Assembly: GCA_035493475.1 (NCBI GenBank)
Contig: DATJIF010000009.1
Location: 105,094-169,093, forward strand
Source: Actinospica sp035493475
Lineage (GTDB): Bacteria > Actinomycetota > Actinomycetes > Streptomycetales > Catenulisporaceae
DNA length: 64,000 nucleotides
Direction of reading: 5' to 3'
Shown here: in pieces, positions 36,221-44,569 of the stretch
Position numbering within the stretch: the stretch's first letter is position 1
Layout: every line of letters starts with the position of its first letter
Program-made: the position numbers and the translations under genes
Notes under the pieces: generated by a model
Database searches by the model: none
Seen by the model: only the letters and a program-made list of their open reading frames with translations
Told to the model about the DNA's origin: nothing

Positions 36221-36556
36221 TCAGGCTACCCGGTGCCCGCCGCCGCGTTCGGCAAGGATCCGCCGCACCGCGTCCGGATCGTCCGGCGTGATGGTGGGAC
36301 GAACGCGGCGCCCGACGTCCAGCACGAGCGCCACGTCCTTCCGCGGCCGTTTCGGATCGAGGTTCCACCAATGCACGAAGTCGCCCGATCCCCAGATCCG
36401 CCACCGGCGCACGCTGTTCACCCCGGTCAGCGGCAGCGGCTCGACTGTCTGGATCGAGCCGTACCGGATCCGTTTGGCGCCTCCCCAGAGGTAGTAGCGG
36501 CGGATCGTCAAACCCTGATCATCACACTGGATCGCGCCATCGTCGTACGCGGCCAC
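36221..36556 (-). CDS. Small PH-like hypothetical protein
   Basis: 111 residues, GTG start with GGAGGAG upstream. No signal peptide. The strand-rich pattern (AIQCDDQGLTIRRYYLWGG, KRIRYGSIQTVEPLPL) resembles bacterial PH-like domains. Not otherwise recognised. Same strand as the enoyl-CoA hydratase gene, 5 bases upstream of it, and 12 bases downstream of the regulator gene, so possibly co-transcribed. Confidence 0.7.
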   Translation of the reverse strand: MAAYDDGAIQCDDQGLTIRRYYLWGGAKRIRYGSIQTVEPLPLTGVNSVRRWRIWGSGDFVHWWNLDPKRPRKDVALVLDVGRRVRPTITPDDPDAVRRILAERGGGHRVA

Positions 36557-36568
36557 GGCTCCTCCTTC

Positions 36569-37198
36569 TCACGGAGTCTCGGGCGTGAGGATGAACAGCC
36601 CGGCGACCCGCTCCTGCGCGTCGAACGCGACCCGCGCCTTCATCTCGCCCGCCTCGTAGCGCAGCGGGACGTCGACGACGGTGTGGTCCCCGATCCGGCG
36701 CACGAAGGGCTCGGCCTCGCCGAAGCCCTCGAACGCGCCGACCAGCCCGGCCACCGTGGCCAACGCGTCCCCGCGCACCTCGTCGGTGAACGCCTCCCGC
36801 ACCCGCTCGTCGAATGACTCCCTGGCCTGGTCCATCCGGCCCTCGAGCACGTCCGCGACGATCCGCGCCGCCCGCTCGGCGGCGTCGGCCATCCGCACTG
36901 TCTTGTCCATCGGCTCTCCCGTTCGCGGATCGATCGGTTTCCCGAAACGCTGGAACGCGGCCTGCCGGGTGACGCCGAGCAGGTCGCCGATCTCCTGCCA
37001 GGTGTGGCCGGCGTCCCTGGCCTGCTGGACGCTCAGCCTGAGCACCTGGTCGGCCGACTCGCGCACCTCGTGGGCGTCGCGCACCAGCTCGAGATAACGC
37101 GGCGGGTCCAGCGGGCCACGCGCCACCCCGGCCAGCACCGAGGCCCCTTCGGCGAGCCGAGCGCTGAGCGCCGACAGGCTCTGCGGAGAGTCGACCAT
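36569..37198 (-). CDS. HTH protein with DUF3887-like domain
   Basis: 209 residues. A helix-turn-helix around HTWQEIGDLLGVTRQAAFQRFG (about residues 65-86) is followed by a C-terminal alpha/beta domain of NTF2/DUF3887 look (FTDEVRGDALATVAGLVGAFEGFG onward). Common in actinobacteria, probably a ligand-sensing autoregulator. Promoter and inverted repeat directly upstream. First gene of a leftward run of three. Confidence 0.75.
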   Translation of the reverse strand: MVDSPQSLSALSARLAEGASVLAGVARGPLDPPRYLELVRDAHEVRESADQVLRLSVQQARDAGHTWQEIGDLLGVTRQAAFQRFGKPIDPRTGEPMDKTVRMADAAERAARIVADVLEGRMDQARESFDERVREAFTDEVRGDALATVAGLVGAFEGFGEAEPFVRRIGDHTVVDVPLRYEAGEMKARVAFDAQERVAGLFILTPETP

Positions 37199-37199
37199 A

Positions 37200-37246
37200 C
37201 GTAAAGGATACGTTTACGCCTCGGCGGCCGTCAAGGATTACTTGAC
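37200..37246 (-). promoter_or_regulatory. Promoter with two inverted repeats ahead of the HTH/DUF3887 gene
   Basis: Minus-strand TTGACG (37234-37229) and TATCCT (37210-37205) form a -35/-10 pair with 18-base spacing. CGTAAA-N7-TTTACG (37200-37218) covers the -10, and GTCAAG-N5-CTTGAC (37230-37246) covers the -35. Both are perfect and typical of repressor sites. Autoregulation by the HTH protein is likely. Confidence 0.6.
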
Positions 37247-37271
37247 AGCCGCCGCCGCGCGTGAGGGTGGG

Positions 37272-40200
37272 TCAGTCGAGGATGAGGCAAGCCTTGACCA
37301 CGCCGTAGTCCGGGTCACCGAACACCGCGTTATTACACGTGGCGCCATTGGTGATTGCCTTGCTGGTCCAACTGCTGCCCGCGCCGTAGTAGACGGTCTT
37401 GGTGCCGGTGAATGAGCACAGGGCGTTCTCGGGGGCGCAGTAGGTGGTGGACTGGCCGCTCGGGCCGGAGGTGACTTGGCCGACGTAGCAGGACTTGACG
37501 ATGCCGTAGTCGGGGTCGGTGAGGGCGGCGTCGGTGCAGGCCACCGAGGATGAGGTGGTCGTGTAGGCGTAGATGCCGTTCGCGCCGTATGCGACGGACT
37601 CGGTGCCGGTCACGGTGCAGGTGGCGCCCTCGGCCGCGCACTTGGTGTAGCCGGTGGGGACGCCGTAGCTGCCCGGGTTCGCGGCGACGGTGTAGGTGCC
37701 TGGCTGGACGCCGGTCAGGTAGACGTAGCTGCTGTCGGCGTGCGCGCCGCTGATGCCGGTGGTCGCGGTGAAGGTGCCGCCGCTCCAGACGGTGTTCCCG
37801 TTGACGGCGACGATCGGATCGGCCGCTCCGTAGGTCGGGACGGCGATGGTTCCGCTGGTCCCCGAGGGCGCGGTGACCTGCATGCTGAACTGGCCGACGC
37901 CGCTCTCCCCCGCCCAGTCGACGCCGATCGCGCCGTGCGGGGTGGGGACGCTGCCCTCGGCCCAGGCCAGATCGCCCGGATGCGGCTGCACGGTCCACGT
38001 GGCGTAGCCCGCGGTGGCCGGCTGCGCGCCGAGGACGTAGCCGGAGAGCGCGGAGACGGGGGTGGTGGACCAGCCGTGCGACTCGCTCGTCGAGGAGCCG
38101 AGTCCCGGTTGGCCGGTGCTGCCGGAGACGTTCTCCCACATCGTCCCGGTCGTGTCCTGACCCGCGGAGATCATGTGCCCCCACACGGTCGAGAGCAGGC
38201 TTTCGGCGTCGGCGGTGTCGTTAGTCGCCAAGCGGGCGTCGAGTTCGTATCCGCTGATGTACGGGCTGACGGTGTCGGCGTACGAACTGCCGGAGAACGG
38301 CTTCGGCCCGTACGAGGTGGTCCACAGGTCGGTCTTGAGCGCGGCGAGGATCGCAGCGTCGTCGGATGCGGGTGCCACGCCGTAGAGCACGGCGAGCGCA
38401 TTGGCGTCCTGGGCGATCGTGCCGGTGTCCTGGTTGCTCAGGTCGTACAGGCCGGTGCCGCTGTTGTAGAGGTGCGCGTTGATCGCGGTCTTCAGAGCGG
38501 CCGCGTCGCTCGTGTACGTGGCGGCGTCGCTGCTGTCACCGGCCGCGTTCGCAAGGGTGGCGCCGTCGAGCAGGGCCTCGTAATACAGCACGTTGTATTC
38601 GGTGACCTCGCCGTTCTTCCCCGCGTCGTAGAAGTCCCAGTCGGCATTGTCGCTGCTGTTCGTGGTGAGCAGCCCGTTCGCGTCGAGTTGGGTCGCGTTC
38701 CAGGCCAGTTCGCCCTTCAGCACGGACAACTCCTGGTCCACGAACGCCGTGTCGCCGGAGTAGAGGTAGTAGTCGGCGAGTCCGAGCACGAAGTAGATCG
38801 AGTACGAGGCCGAATACGATCCGGTCGTCCCGGTCTGCTGCGTGGTCGCGAGCGGGGTCTGCGGGGGCAGGTCGCCGGTGACGAATCCGCTGCTGAGCTG
38901 GTAGCTGCCGAGCGCTTCGAGGGAGCCCTTGAGGTACGCGGCGTTGTCGGTGGAGTAGGACACGCTCGGGATCTCGACGTTCATGTCGCCGACCCAGATC
39001 GCCCGGTCGCGCTTGGCGCCGTCGAGGATCGATGCGTACGAGTTCTGTCCCGGCAGCGGCGAGAAGTCGGCGAGCGCCGAGGACGATCCCAGGCTGTTGC
39101 TGAACAGCGTCGAGCCCGATGAACTCGTGACGGTGAGGTTCTTGAAGGCGGCCGACTCGCCGGTGTATTCGCGGAAGCCTACGGTGCCGCTCGCGTAGGT
39201 CGAGTCGGTCAACGAGGTCAGTTGGGTGCCGTCGAGCGAGACGGTGATGGTCGAGCCGGAGACGGTCGTGCTGACGGTGTGCCAGGTGCCCGCCGTCAGC
39301 GCCGTGGGGAGCGTGACCGTGCCGAGTGACGTGTAGTTGCCGTTGTGCAGGTCGAGTTCCTGCAGTGAGTTCGGCGTGCCGCTGGTGTCCGCGCTGTCGT
39401 TGAGGATGAAGACGTAGCCGTCGTTCTCGTCCTGGCCCCGCACGACCCAACCGGCCTGGTTGGAAACCACATCGGTCTGGAAGCTGGCCGTGTACGAGCC
39501 CCACGACGAGCCCCCCGTGACCAGCCCTATGTTCGTACCCTGCGATGTGCCGCCGGCCTGGAGCGCACCGCCGGTCACGGTCCACGCGGAGGGCAGCGAC
39601 TGTGCGGGGACGGAGTCGATCTGGTCGGTGTACTCGCTGTCGTACCAGATCTGATTGAACTGCGCGTTGCTCGAGTCGAACCAGCCGGGCAGCGCCGACG
39701 CCTGCGTCCGGTCGGCGATGTACGTGATGCCCGCCGCGCCGAGCGTGACGGTTCCGGGCGAGGTCAGCGTGATCTCCTCGTAGCGCTCACCACCCTGCAC
39801 GTACTGGTCGGTGATCGTCCCGGCGCCGGTGATCGAGTAGTCGTCGTAGCGCTGCGGGTCGCCCTCGGCCCACGGCGGATCCGCGTCACCCGTGGCGCTG
39901 ACGTTCCGCTCCGATTCCGAGTACCCGGCCCGCAGCGTCGGCGATCCGCTCTCGGCGGTGACGGTGAACGTCGGGATGCCGCCGACCTCCTTGCCGTAGT
40001 CGAGCACCACGGTCGGAGTGGCGCCGCCGGACGCGAGCGTGAGCGTCGCCCCTCCCGATCCGCCGCACACGAGGTTCCCCGCACCCGACACCGTGCCGGA
40101 CGTACTGACGACGGCGACCGGACAGACAGCGGACGAGGTGGGCGTCTCGTCAAGGGACTGCCACGAGGGCGATGCGGGCCAAGGAGTGGAAGCACTGGAG

Positions 40201-40313
40201 GCTGCGGCCGAGGCCGAGGGGACCGTGAGGGTCAGCGGTACGGCGAGGAGTGCGGCGGCGAGCAGCGCGATCGTGCCCCGTCTCGGCGGCACGCGCCCGG
40301 GGAATCTGGGCAT
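37272..40313 (-). CDS. Secreted GH78-like alpha-L-rhamnosidase with inserted jelly-roll and Cys-rich C-terminal repeats
   Basis: 1013 residues. Signal peptide ends at SASA (about 36). The GH78 (alpha/alpha)6 barrel includes the acid-region block KRDRAIWVGDMNVEIP and SESHGWSTTPVSALSGYVLG near its end. A LamG-like insertion of about 190 residues (SWGSYTASFQTDVVSNQAGWVVRGQDENDGYVF) splits the N-terminal part. The C-terminus has two related Cys-rich repeats, each with CAxExAxCxxTGTxxVxYGA and DPDYGxVKxCxxx, probably carbohydrate-binding. It removes terminal rhamnose from plant polysaccharides or glycosides. A LacI-type operator lies 46 bases upstream. Confidence 0.85.
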   Translation of the reverse strand: MPRFPGRVPPRRGTIALLAAALLAVPLTLTVPSASAAASSASTPWPASPSWQSLDETPTSSAVCPVAVVSTSGTVSGAGNLVCGGSGGATLTLASGGATPTVVLDYGKEVGGIPTFTVTAESGSPTLRAGYSESERNVSATGDADPPWAEGDPQRYDDYSITGAGTITDQYVQGGERYEEITLTSPGTVTLGAAGITYIADRTQASALPGWFDSSNAQFNQIWYDSEYTDQIDSVPAQSLPSAWTVTGGALQAGGTSQGTNIGLVTGGSSWGSYTASFQTDVVSNQAGWVVRGQDENDGYVFILNDSADTSGTPNSLQELDLHNGNYTSLGTVTLPTALTAGTWHTVSTTVSGSTITVSLDGTQLTSLTDSTYASGTVGFREYTGESAAFKNLTVTSSSGSTLFSNSLGSSSALADFSPLPGQNSYASILDGAKRDRAIWVGDMNVEIPSVSYSTDNAAYLKGSLEALGSYQLSSGFVTGDLPPQTPLATTQQTGTTGSYSASYSIYFVLGLADYYLYSGDTAFVDQELSVLKGELAWNATQLDANGLLTTNSSDNADWDFYDAGKNGEVTEYNVLYYEALLDGATLANAAGDSSDAATYTSDAAALKTAINAHLYNSGTGLYDLSNQDTGTIAQDANALAVLYGVAPASDDAAILAALKTDLWTTSYGPKPFSGSSYADTVSPYISGYELDARLATNDTADAESLLSTVWGHMISAGQDTTGTMWENVSGSTGQPGLGSSTSESHGWSTTPVSALSGYVLGAQPATAGYATWTVQPHPGDLAWAEGSVPTPHGAIGVDWAGESGVGQFSMQVTAPSGTSGTIAVPTYGAADPIVAVNGNTVWSGGTFTATTGISGAHADSSYVYLTGVQPGTYTVAANPGSYGVPTGYTKCAAEGATCTVTGTESVAYGANGIYAYTTTSSSVACTDAALTDPDYGIVKSCYVGQVTSGPSGQSTTYCAPENALCSFTGTKTVYYGAGSSWTSKAITNGATCNNAVFGDPDYGVVKACLILD

Positions 40314-40358
40314 GACTCATCAACTCCATTGTCGAGGAGAATACGAACCCTGAGCTCG

Positions 40359-40370
40359 TGAAACGTTTCA
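40359..40370. promoter_or_regulatory. LacI-family operator (TGAAACGTTTCA)
   Basis: Perfect 12-base palindrome 46-57 bases ahead of the GH78 ATG. TGAAACGTTTCA is the classic core of LacI/GalR operators controlling glycoside-hydrolase genes in actinobacteria. A partial copy (TGACGTTTCA) lies at 40429-40438. No LacI gene is present in the window. Confidence 0.7.
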
Positions 40371-40459
40371 TATCGTGGGTCGGACTTGCCCACGGAAGTT
40401 GGGTATGGGCAGTGGTTGTGAGTATCGATGACGTTTCAGCACGCGTCAAGAGAGAACGC

Positions 40460-40494
40460 GAGAGTCCCGTATCGCGGCGCGATACGGGACTCTC
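40460..40494 (-). terminator. Strong hairpin terminator after the GH27 gene
   Basis: A perfect 16-bp stem (40460-40475 pairs with 40479-40494) closes a 3-base GGC loop. It lies 10 bases beyond the GH27 stop. It lacks a clear T-run on the minus strand but is among the strongest hairpins in the window. Confidence 0.8.
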
Positions 40495-40503
40495 GACCAG
40501 CGG

Positions 40504-42774
40504 TTAGTTCGTGATGGAGAATCCGTTGAAGTCGACGAGGCCGGCGGTGCCGGCGACGTGGCTGGATACGAACATGCCGGCGTCCTGCGTCGTGCTCTGG
40601 CCGGGGACGGTCGCCGTGCCGACCTCGGTCCACGTGGTTCCGTCGGTCGAGTAGTAGCCGGTGTAGACGCCGCCGGTGCCGATGACCAGCTTCAGGTAGA
40701 CGGGAACGGTGTCGGCGATCGTGCCGTTCACCGGGGTGACGCTGTCGAGGTTGTCGCCGCCGGTGGACGTCCACTCGAGCTGGATGCCGCCGGACGGGGA
40801 CTGGTAGAGGATCACGCCCTCGGGACTGGTGCCGGAGCCGGTCATCGAGTTGCGCACGATGATGCCGGACTTGGCGTAGCCGGTCATCCCGGTCTGCGCG
40901 GTGACCTCGGTCTGGATGGTGGAGCCCGAGGTCACTGAGGCGGGCTGGTAGATCGTGGTGTACGCGTCGGCGTCGGTCCACAGGTCCTTGCCGGCGCCCT
41001 CGATCGCGAACTGCGTGCCGCTCTGGCCGTAGCCGGTGGGGCCGTCCGTCGCCGAGGAGTACGTCAGGTACGGAGCCTGCACCGGCGACGCCACCTGGAG
41101 CACGGCGTTCGTCGACACGCTCTGCTTCGTGCACGGCCACGCGTACGTGACCTGCGCGGTGATCGTCGCAGTACTCAGCGGTCCGCTGGTCGAGCCTGGC
41201 GTCACCGAATAGTCCGTGACGACGGTCTGGCCGGATGCCACGGTCCTGAACGTGGCGGGCGTGGTCGGGGTGGCGGTCCAGCCGGTCGGCAGCGTGAGCG
41301 AGACCCTGGCGTCGGTCACCGACTGGGTGCCGTAGTTCGTGTAGGAGAGGGCTGCGGTGAACGGCTGGCCGGACTGCGCGGTCGCCGGGACGGAGAGCGA
41401 GGCGACGGTGTCCGGCGGGGCGACGGCCGCGTTCGGGGCGGCCGTGACCTTGTAGAGGGCCACGCCGTGCGTCGGGACGTCGGTCGCGATCGTGCCGGCC
41501 GTCTCCGTGCTCTTACCCGTCCAGAGGTTGTCCAGCTTGTACGTTCCGGCGGGCAGCCCGAGCGCGGCGACGGTGGTCGAGACGGCCTCCGAGGAGCCCG
41601 AGGTGTTGAAGAGCCCGACGATCACGTCGCCCGGCTTCTCGGTCTTCGCGAAGACCTGCGCCGTGGACGAGCTCGAGATCCGGGACGCGTCGATGCCGTC
41701 CTGGTCCACGGCGAGCACGGCCCGGTTCTTGAGGTACGACAGGTCGGTCGGGTCCAGGTTGGTCAGGTCCGTGCCGAGGATGAACGGCGAGGAGCCCAGC
41801 GCCCACAGGCTCATCTGCGTCTGCCGCTCGTCGGGGGTCAGGCCGTCGTTCGAGCCGTTGCCCACCTCGATCGAGTCGTAGTCGTTGTACGCGCCGGGAC
41901 CGCCGTACGGCTGCCACTGCGCGACCTGGTTGAAGCGCGACGACACGTGCGACCAGTCGGTCAGCGGATAGCTCGCGCCGCCCGCACCGCAGTAGCACTC
42001 GATGTCGCCGCCGGTGCGCCAGCCGTTCGAGTACTGCGCCCAGGTGGCGGCGCTGCCGATGGCGAGGCTGTTGGACAGCTCCATGTGGATCGGGCGTCCG
42101 GTCTGCTGGAGCGCCGCCGACCACGCCTGGACGTCGCCGACGTCGCTGGTGCCGACGCCGTCGATCTTCACGTAGTCCACGCCCCAGGACGCGAACTCGT
42201 TGGCCCAGGAGTCGATGAACTGCTGCGCGCCGGGCTTGGTGTAGTCAATGCCCTGCATGCCCTTGCAGTTGTAGTTCTTCTCGCTGACGCCGTTAGCGAT
42301 CTGATCGGCGGTGTACGAGGTGCCCTCGATCGGAGTGTTCTGCGCGACGGCCTGGTCGGATATACCGGGGGTGACGTAGATCCCGAACTTCAGGCCGAGT
42401 GAGTGCACGTAGTCCGCGACGACCTGGATTCCGTTCTCCCCGCTCGCCGACGGCGGGAACTTGGTCGCATCGGTGACCCAGCGGCCGTACTGGTCCACGT
42501 TCGGGCCCTGACTGCCAGGGCACTGATACCAGAAGTCATCGATGTTCACGTACTGGTAGCCGGCGGCCTGCAGGCCGCTGGTGTGCATCGCCTTGGCCTG
42601 CGCCTCGATCGTCGCGGCCGTCGGGTCGTGCCGGACGTAGCTCCAACTGCTCCAGCCGAGCGCGGGCTTGAGCCCGACGCCGTTCGCCTCGGCCTGCGCG
42701 GTGGACGCGGTGGCGACGGCGGCCAGCGGTATCGCCAGTGTGGTGGCCAGGAGTGCTCGGAAGATCCTCTTCAT
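40504..42774 (-). CDS. Secreted GH27 alpha-galactosidase with NEW3 and C-terminal jelly-roll domain
   Basis: 756 residues from the ATG at 42774. Signal peptide to TAQA (about 28). GH27 barrel: GWSSWSYV, YVNIDDFWYQC, the nucleophile Asp205 in YVKIDGVG and the acid/base Asp257 in WRTGGDIEC. Then a NEW3-type Ig domain (FTAALSYTNYGTQSVTDARVSLTLP) and a DUF1349-like jelly roll (IQLEWTSTGGDNLD, TEVGTATVPG). Removes alpha-galactose, or beta-L-arabinopyranose, from plant polymers. A TTG two codons upstream (42780) has a better-spaced AGGAAG ribosome site and could be the true start. A strong terminator follows. Confidence 0.88.
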   Translation of the reverse strand: MKRIFRALLATTLAIPLAAVATASTAQAEANGVGLKPALGWSSWSYVRHDPTAATIEAQAKAMHTSGLQAAGYQYVNIDDFWYQCPGSQGPNVDQYGRWVTDATKFPPSASGENGIQVVADYVHSLGLKFGIYVTPGISDQAVAQNTPIEGTSYTADQIANGVSEKNYNCKGMQGIDYTKPGAQQFIDSWANEFASWGVDYVKIDGVGTSDVGDVQAWSAALQQTGRPIHMELSNSLAIGSAATWAQYSNGWRTGGDIECYCGAGGASYPLTDWSHVSSRFNQVAQWQPYGGPGAYNDYDSIEVGNGSNDGLTPDERQTQMSLWALGSSPFILGTDLTNLDPTDLSYLKNRAVLAVDQDGIDASRISSSSTAQVFAKTEKPGDVIVGLFNTSGSSEAVSTTVAALGLPAGTYKLDNLWTGKSTETAGTIATDVPTHGVALYKVTAAPNAAVAPPDTVASLSVPATAQSGQPFTAALSYTNYGTQSVTDARVSLTLPTGWTATPTTPATFRTVASGQTVVTDYSVTPGSTSGPLSTATITAQVTYAWPCTKQSVSTNAVLQVASPVQAPYLTYSSATDGPTGYGQSGTQFAIEGAGKDLWTDADAYTTIYQPASVTSGSTIQTEVTAQTGMTGYAKSGIIVRNSMTGSGTSPEGVILYQSPSGGIQLEWTSTGGDNLDSVTPVNGTIADTVPVYLKLVIGTGGVYTGYYSTDGTTWTEVGTATVPGQSTTQDAGMFVSSHVAGTAGLVDFNGFSITN

Positions 42775-42897
42775 GGACAAACACCACTTCCTCGTGGGTT
42801 CGCATGTGGGTGCGTGGATGTAAGGAAATGTTGAATCCTGTCGTAACGCGGGGGACGTTAGGCACGCTCAGCAATCCTGTCAAGCCCGCGGCGGGTA

Positions 42898-42926
42898 TTG
42901 ACAGCGGCCGGATCCCTGACTAAGAA
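42898..42926 (+). promoter_or_regulatory. Promoter of the paoABC-GH105-GH8 operon
   Basis: TTGACA (42898-42903), a 17-base spacer and TAAGAA (42921-42926) make a near-consensus housekeeping promoter, the best in the window. It lies 55 bases ahead of the first ATG, upstream of an inverted-repeat operator. Confidence 0.7.
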
Positions 42927-42940
42927 CAGTGGCACACCAC

Positions 42941-42959
42941 GTTAGTAAAGTTGACTAAC
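42941..42959. promoter_or_regulatory. Inverted repeat GTTAGT-N7-ACTAAC downstream of the promoter
   Basis: Perfect six-base arms between the -10 and the start codon of the aldehyde-oxidase operon, the usual place and size for a TetR-type repressor site. Another inverted repeat TAACG-N7-CGTTA (42844-42860) lies on the GH27 side of the same gap. No matching regulator gene is adjacent. Confidence 0.5.
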
Positions 42960-42980
42960 TAGCCGGGACGGGAAACCCAC

Positions 42981-43592
42981 ATGCCCACTGAGGGACTCAG
43001 CCGCCGCCTGCTGTTCGGCCGGGCCGCGGCGGTCTCGGCCGGTCTCGCGGTCGGCGCGCCACTGGCCGAACCCACCACCGAGACCGCCGATGCCGCGACG
43101 ATCGCGCCGCAGGACGCCGGAACGGTGTCGATCTCCTGCACGGTCAACGGGAAGACCAAGACGCTGACCGCCGACGCGCGGGTCACGCTGCTGGACGCGC
43201 TGCGCGAACGCTGGGCGCTGACCAGCACCAAGAAGGGCTGCGACCGCGGCCAGTGCGGCGCATGCACGGTGCTCGTGGACGGACGCCGCGTGCTGTCCTG
43301 CCTCACCCTGGCGGCGACGGTGAACGGGCACGAGGTCACCACGACCGGCGGCCTCGCGTCCGGCAGCACGCTGAGTCCGGTGCAGCAGGCGTTCATCGAC
43401 AACGACGCGATGCAGTGCGGGTTCTGCACCTCCGGCCAGATCATGTCGGCGGTCGCGCTGATCCAGGAGGGCCACGCCGGGAGCGAGGCGGAGATCCGGG
43501 AATGGATGTCCGGCAACCTCTGCCGCTGCGGCTGCTACTCGAACATCGTGGACGCGGTCACGCAGGCCGCCGCCGCGCAGGGGAGCGCGTGA
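42981..43592 (+). CDS. paoA: Tat-exported aldehyde oxidase 2Fe-2S subunit, PaoA-like
   Basis: 203 residues. Twin-arginine signal (SRRLLFGRAAAVSAG, residues 7-21), then two [2Fe-2S] domains: plant-type GCDRGQCGACTVLVDG plus LSC, and the helical domain with QCGFCTSGQIMSA and NLCRCGCYSNI. Small subunit of a molybdenum hydroxylase of the PaoABC (YagTSR) type, passing electrons from the Mo site to FAD. The Tat signal should carry the assembled complex outside. It overlaps the FAD-subunit gene by one base. Symbol by similarity to the E. coli system. Confidence 0.88.
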   Translation: MPTEGLSRRLLFGRAAAVSAGLAVGAPLAEPTTETADAATIAPQDAGTVSISCTVNGKTKTLTADARVTLLDALRERWALTSTKKGCDRGQCGACTVLVDGRRVLSCLTLAATVNGHEVTTTGGLASGSTLSPVQQAFIDNDAMQCGFCTSGQIMSAVALIQEGHAGSEAEIREWMSGNLCRCGCYSNIVDAVTQAAAAQGSA

Positions 43593-44569
43593 TGCAGGGC
43601 TTCGACTACACCGCCGCGACCACCGTCACGCAGGCCGTCGGCGCCGCGGGCACCGGCTCCGCGTACCTGGCGGGCGGCACCACGCTCGTCGACCTGATGA
43701 AGCTCGACGTGATGGGCCCGAGCACCGTCATCGACATCAACGCGCTGCCACTGACTGCGGTCACCACGGACTCCGCCGGGCTGCACATCGGCGCGCTGGC
43801 CCGGATGAGCGACGTGGCGGCCAACACGCAGGTCACCAGCGCGTTCCCGGTGCTCAGCCAGGCGCTGCTCGCCTCCGCGTCGCCGCAGATCCGCAACATG
43901 GCGTCGATCGGCGGGAACCTGTTGCAGCGCACGCGGTGCGACTACTTCCGCGACGTGACCGTCTCGTGCAACAAGCGCTCCCCCGGCTCCGGCTGCCCCG
44001 CGCAGACCGGCGCGAACCGGGGCCACGCGATCCTCGGCACCAGCACCTCGTGCGCCGCGACGCATCCCAGCGACCTGGCCGTCGCGCTGACCGCGCTCGG
44101 GGCCAGCGTGCAACTGCAGAGCGGTTCCGGCACGCGGCAGGTCGCGCTCTCCGACTTCTACGTCGAGCCGGGCACCACGCCCAACGTCGAGAACACGTTG
44201 CAGGCGGGCGAATTGATCACCGGAGTTCTGGTGCCGCCGCTGCCCTGGGCGACCAATTCGTCGTATCTCAAGATCCGCGATCGGCAGTCCTACGAGTTCG
44301 CACTGAGCTCGGCCGCGATCGCCGTCGAGATGTCGGGCAGCACGATCACCGCGGCCCGGGTCGCGGTCGGCGGCGTGGGCACGGTGCCCTGGCGACTGCC
44401 CGCGGTCGAGGCCGCGCTGCAGGGCCAGACGGCCACCGTCGCCAACTTCACGACCGCCGCCGCGAAGGCCGTCACGGGCGCGAAGACGCTGGCGGACAAC
44501 GCTTTCAAGGTGACTCTGGTGCAGCGCGCGATCATCCGGGCGCTGAGCGAACTGCTGGGAGTGTCATGA
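43592..44569 (+). CDS. paoB: Aldehyde oxidase FAD subunit with extra 4Fe-4S cysteines, PaoB-like
   Basis: 325 residues. FAD-binding PCMH fold (AYLAGGTTLVDLMKLDV, IRNMASIGGNLLQRTRC). Four cysteines in the inserted loop (TRC, VSC, GSGC, TSC) match the [4Fe-4S] ligand loop characteristic of PaoB and absent from ordinary xanthine dehydrogenases. No signal peptide of its own, so it probably rides out with the Tat-tagged small subunit. A GTG one codon earlier is possible. It overlaps the large-subunit gene by ATGA. Confidence 0.88.
   Translation: MQGFDYTAATTVTQAVGAAGTGSAYLAGGTTLVDLMKLDVMGPSTVIDINALPLTAVTTDSAGLHIGALARMSDVAANTQVTSAFPVLSQALLASASPQIRNMASIGGNLLQRTRCDYFRDVTVSCNKRSPGSGCPAQTGANRGHAILGTSTSCAATHPSDLAVALTALGASVQLQSGSGTRQVALSDFYVEPGTTPNVENTLQAGELITGVLVPPLPWATNSSYLKIRDRQSYEFALSSAAIAVEMSGSTITAARVAVGGVGTVPWRLPAVEAALQGQTATVANFTTAAAKAVTGAKTLADNAFKVTLVQRAIIRALSELLGVS

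Noticed and set aside
42774..42780. TTG at 42780 as the definite GH27 start
   Set aside because: Ribosome site spacing favours it, but the ATG two codons later begins a normal signal peptide; kept only as an alternative.
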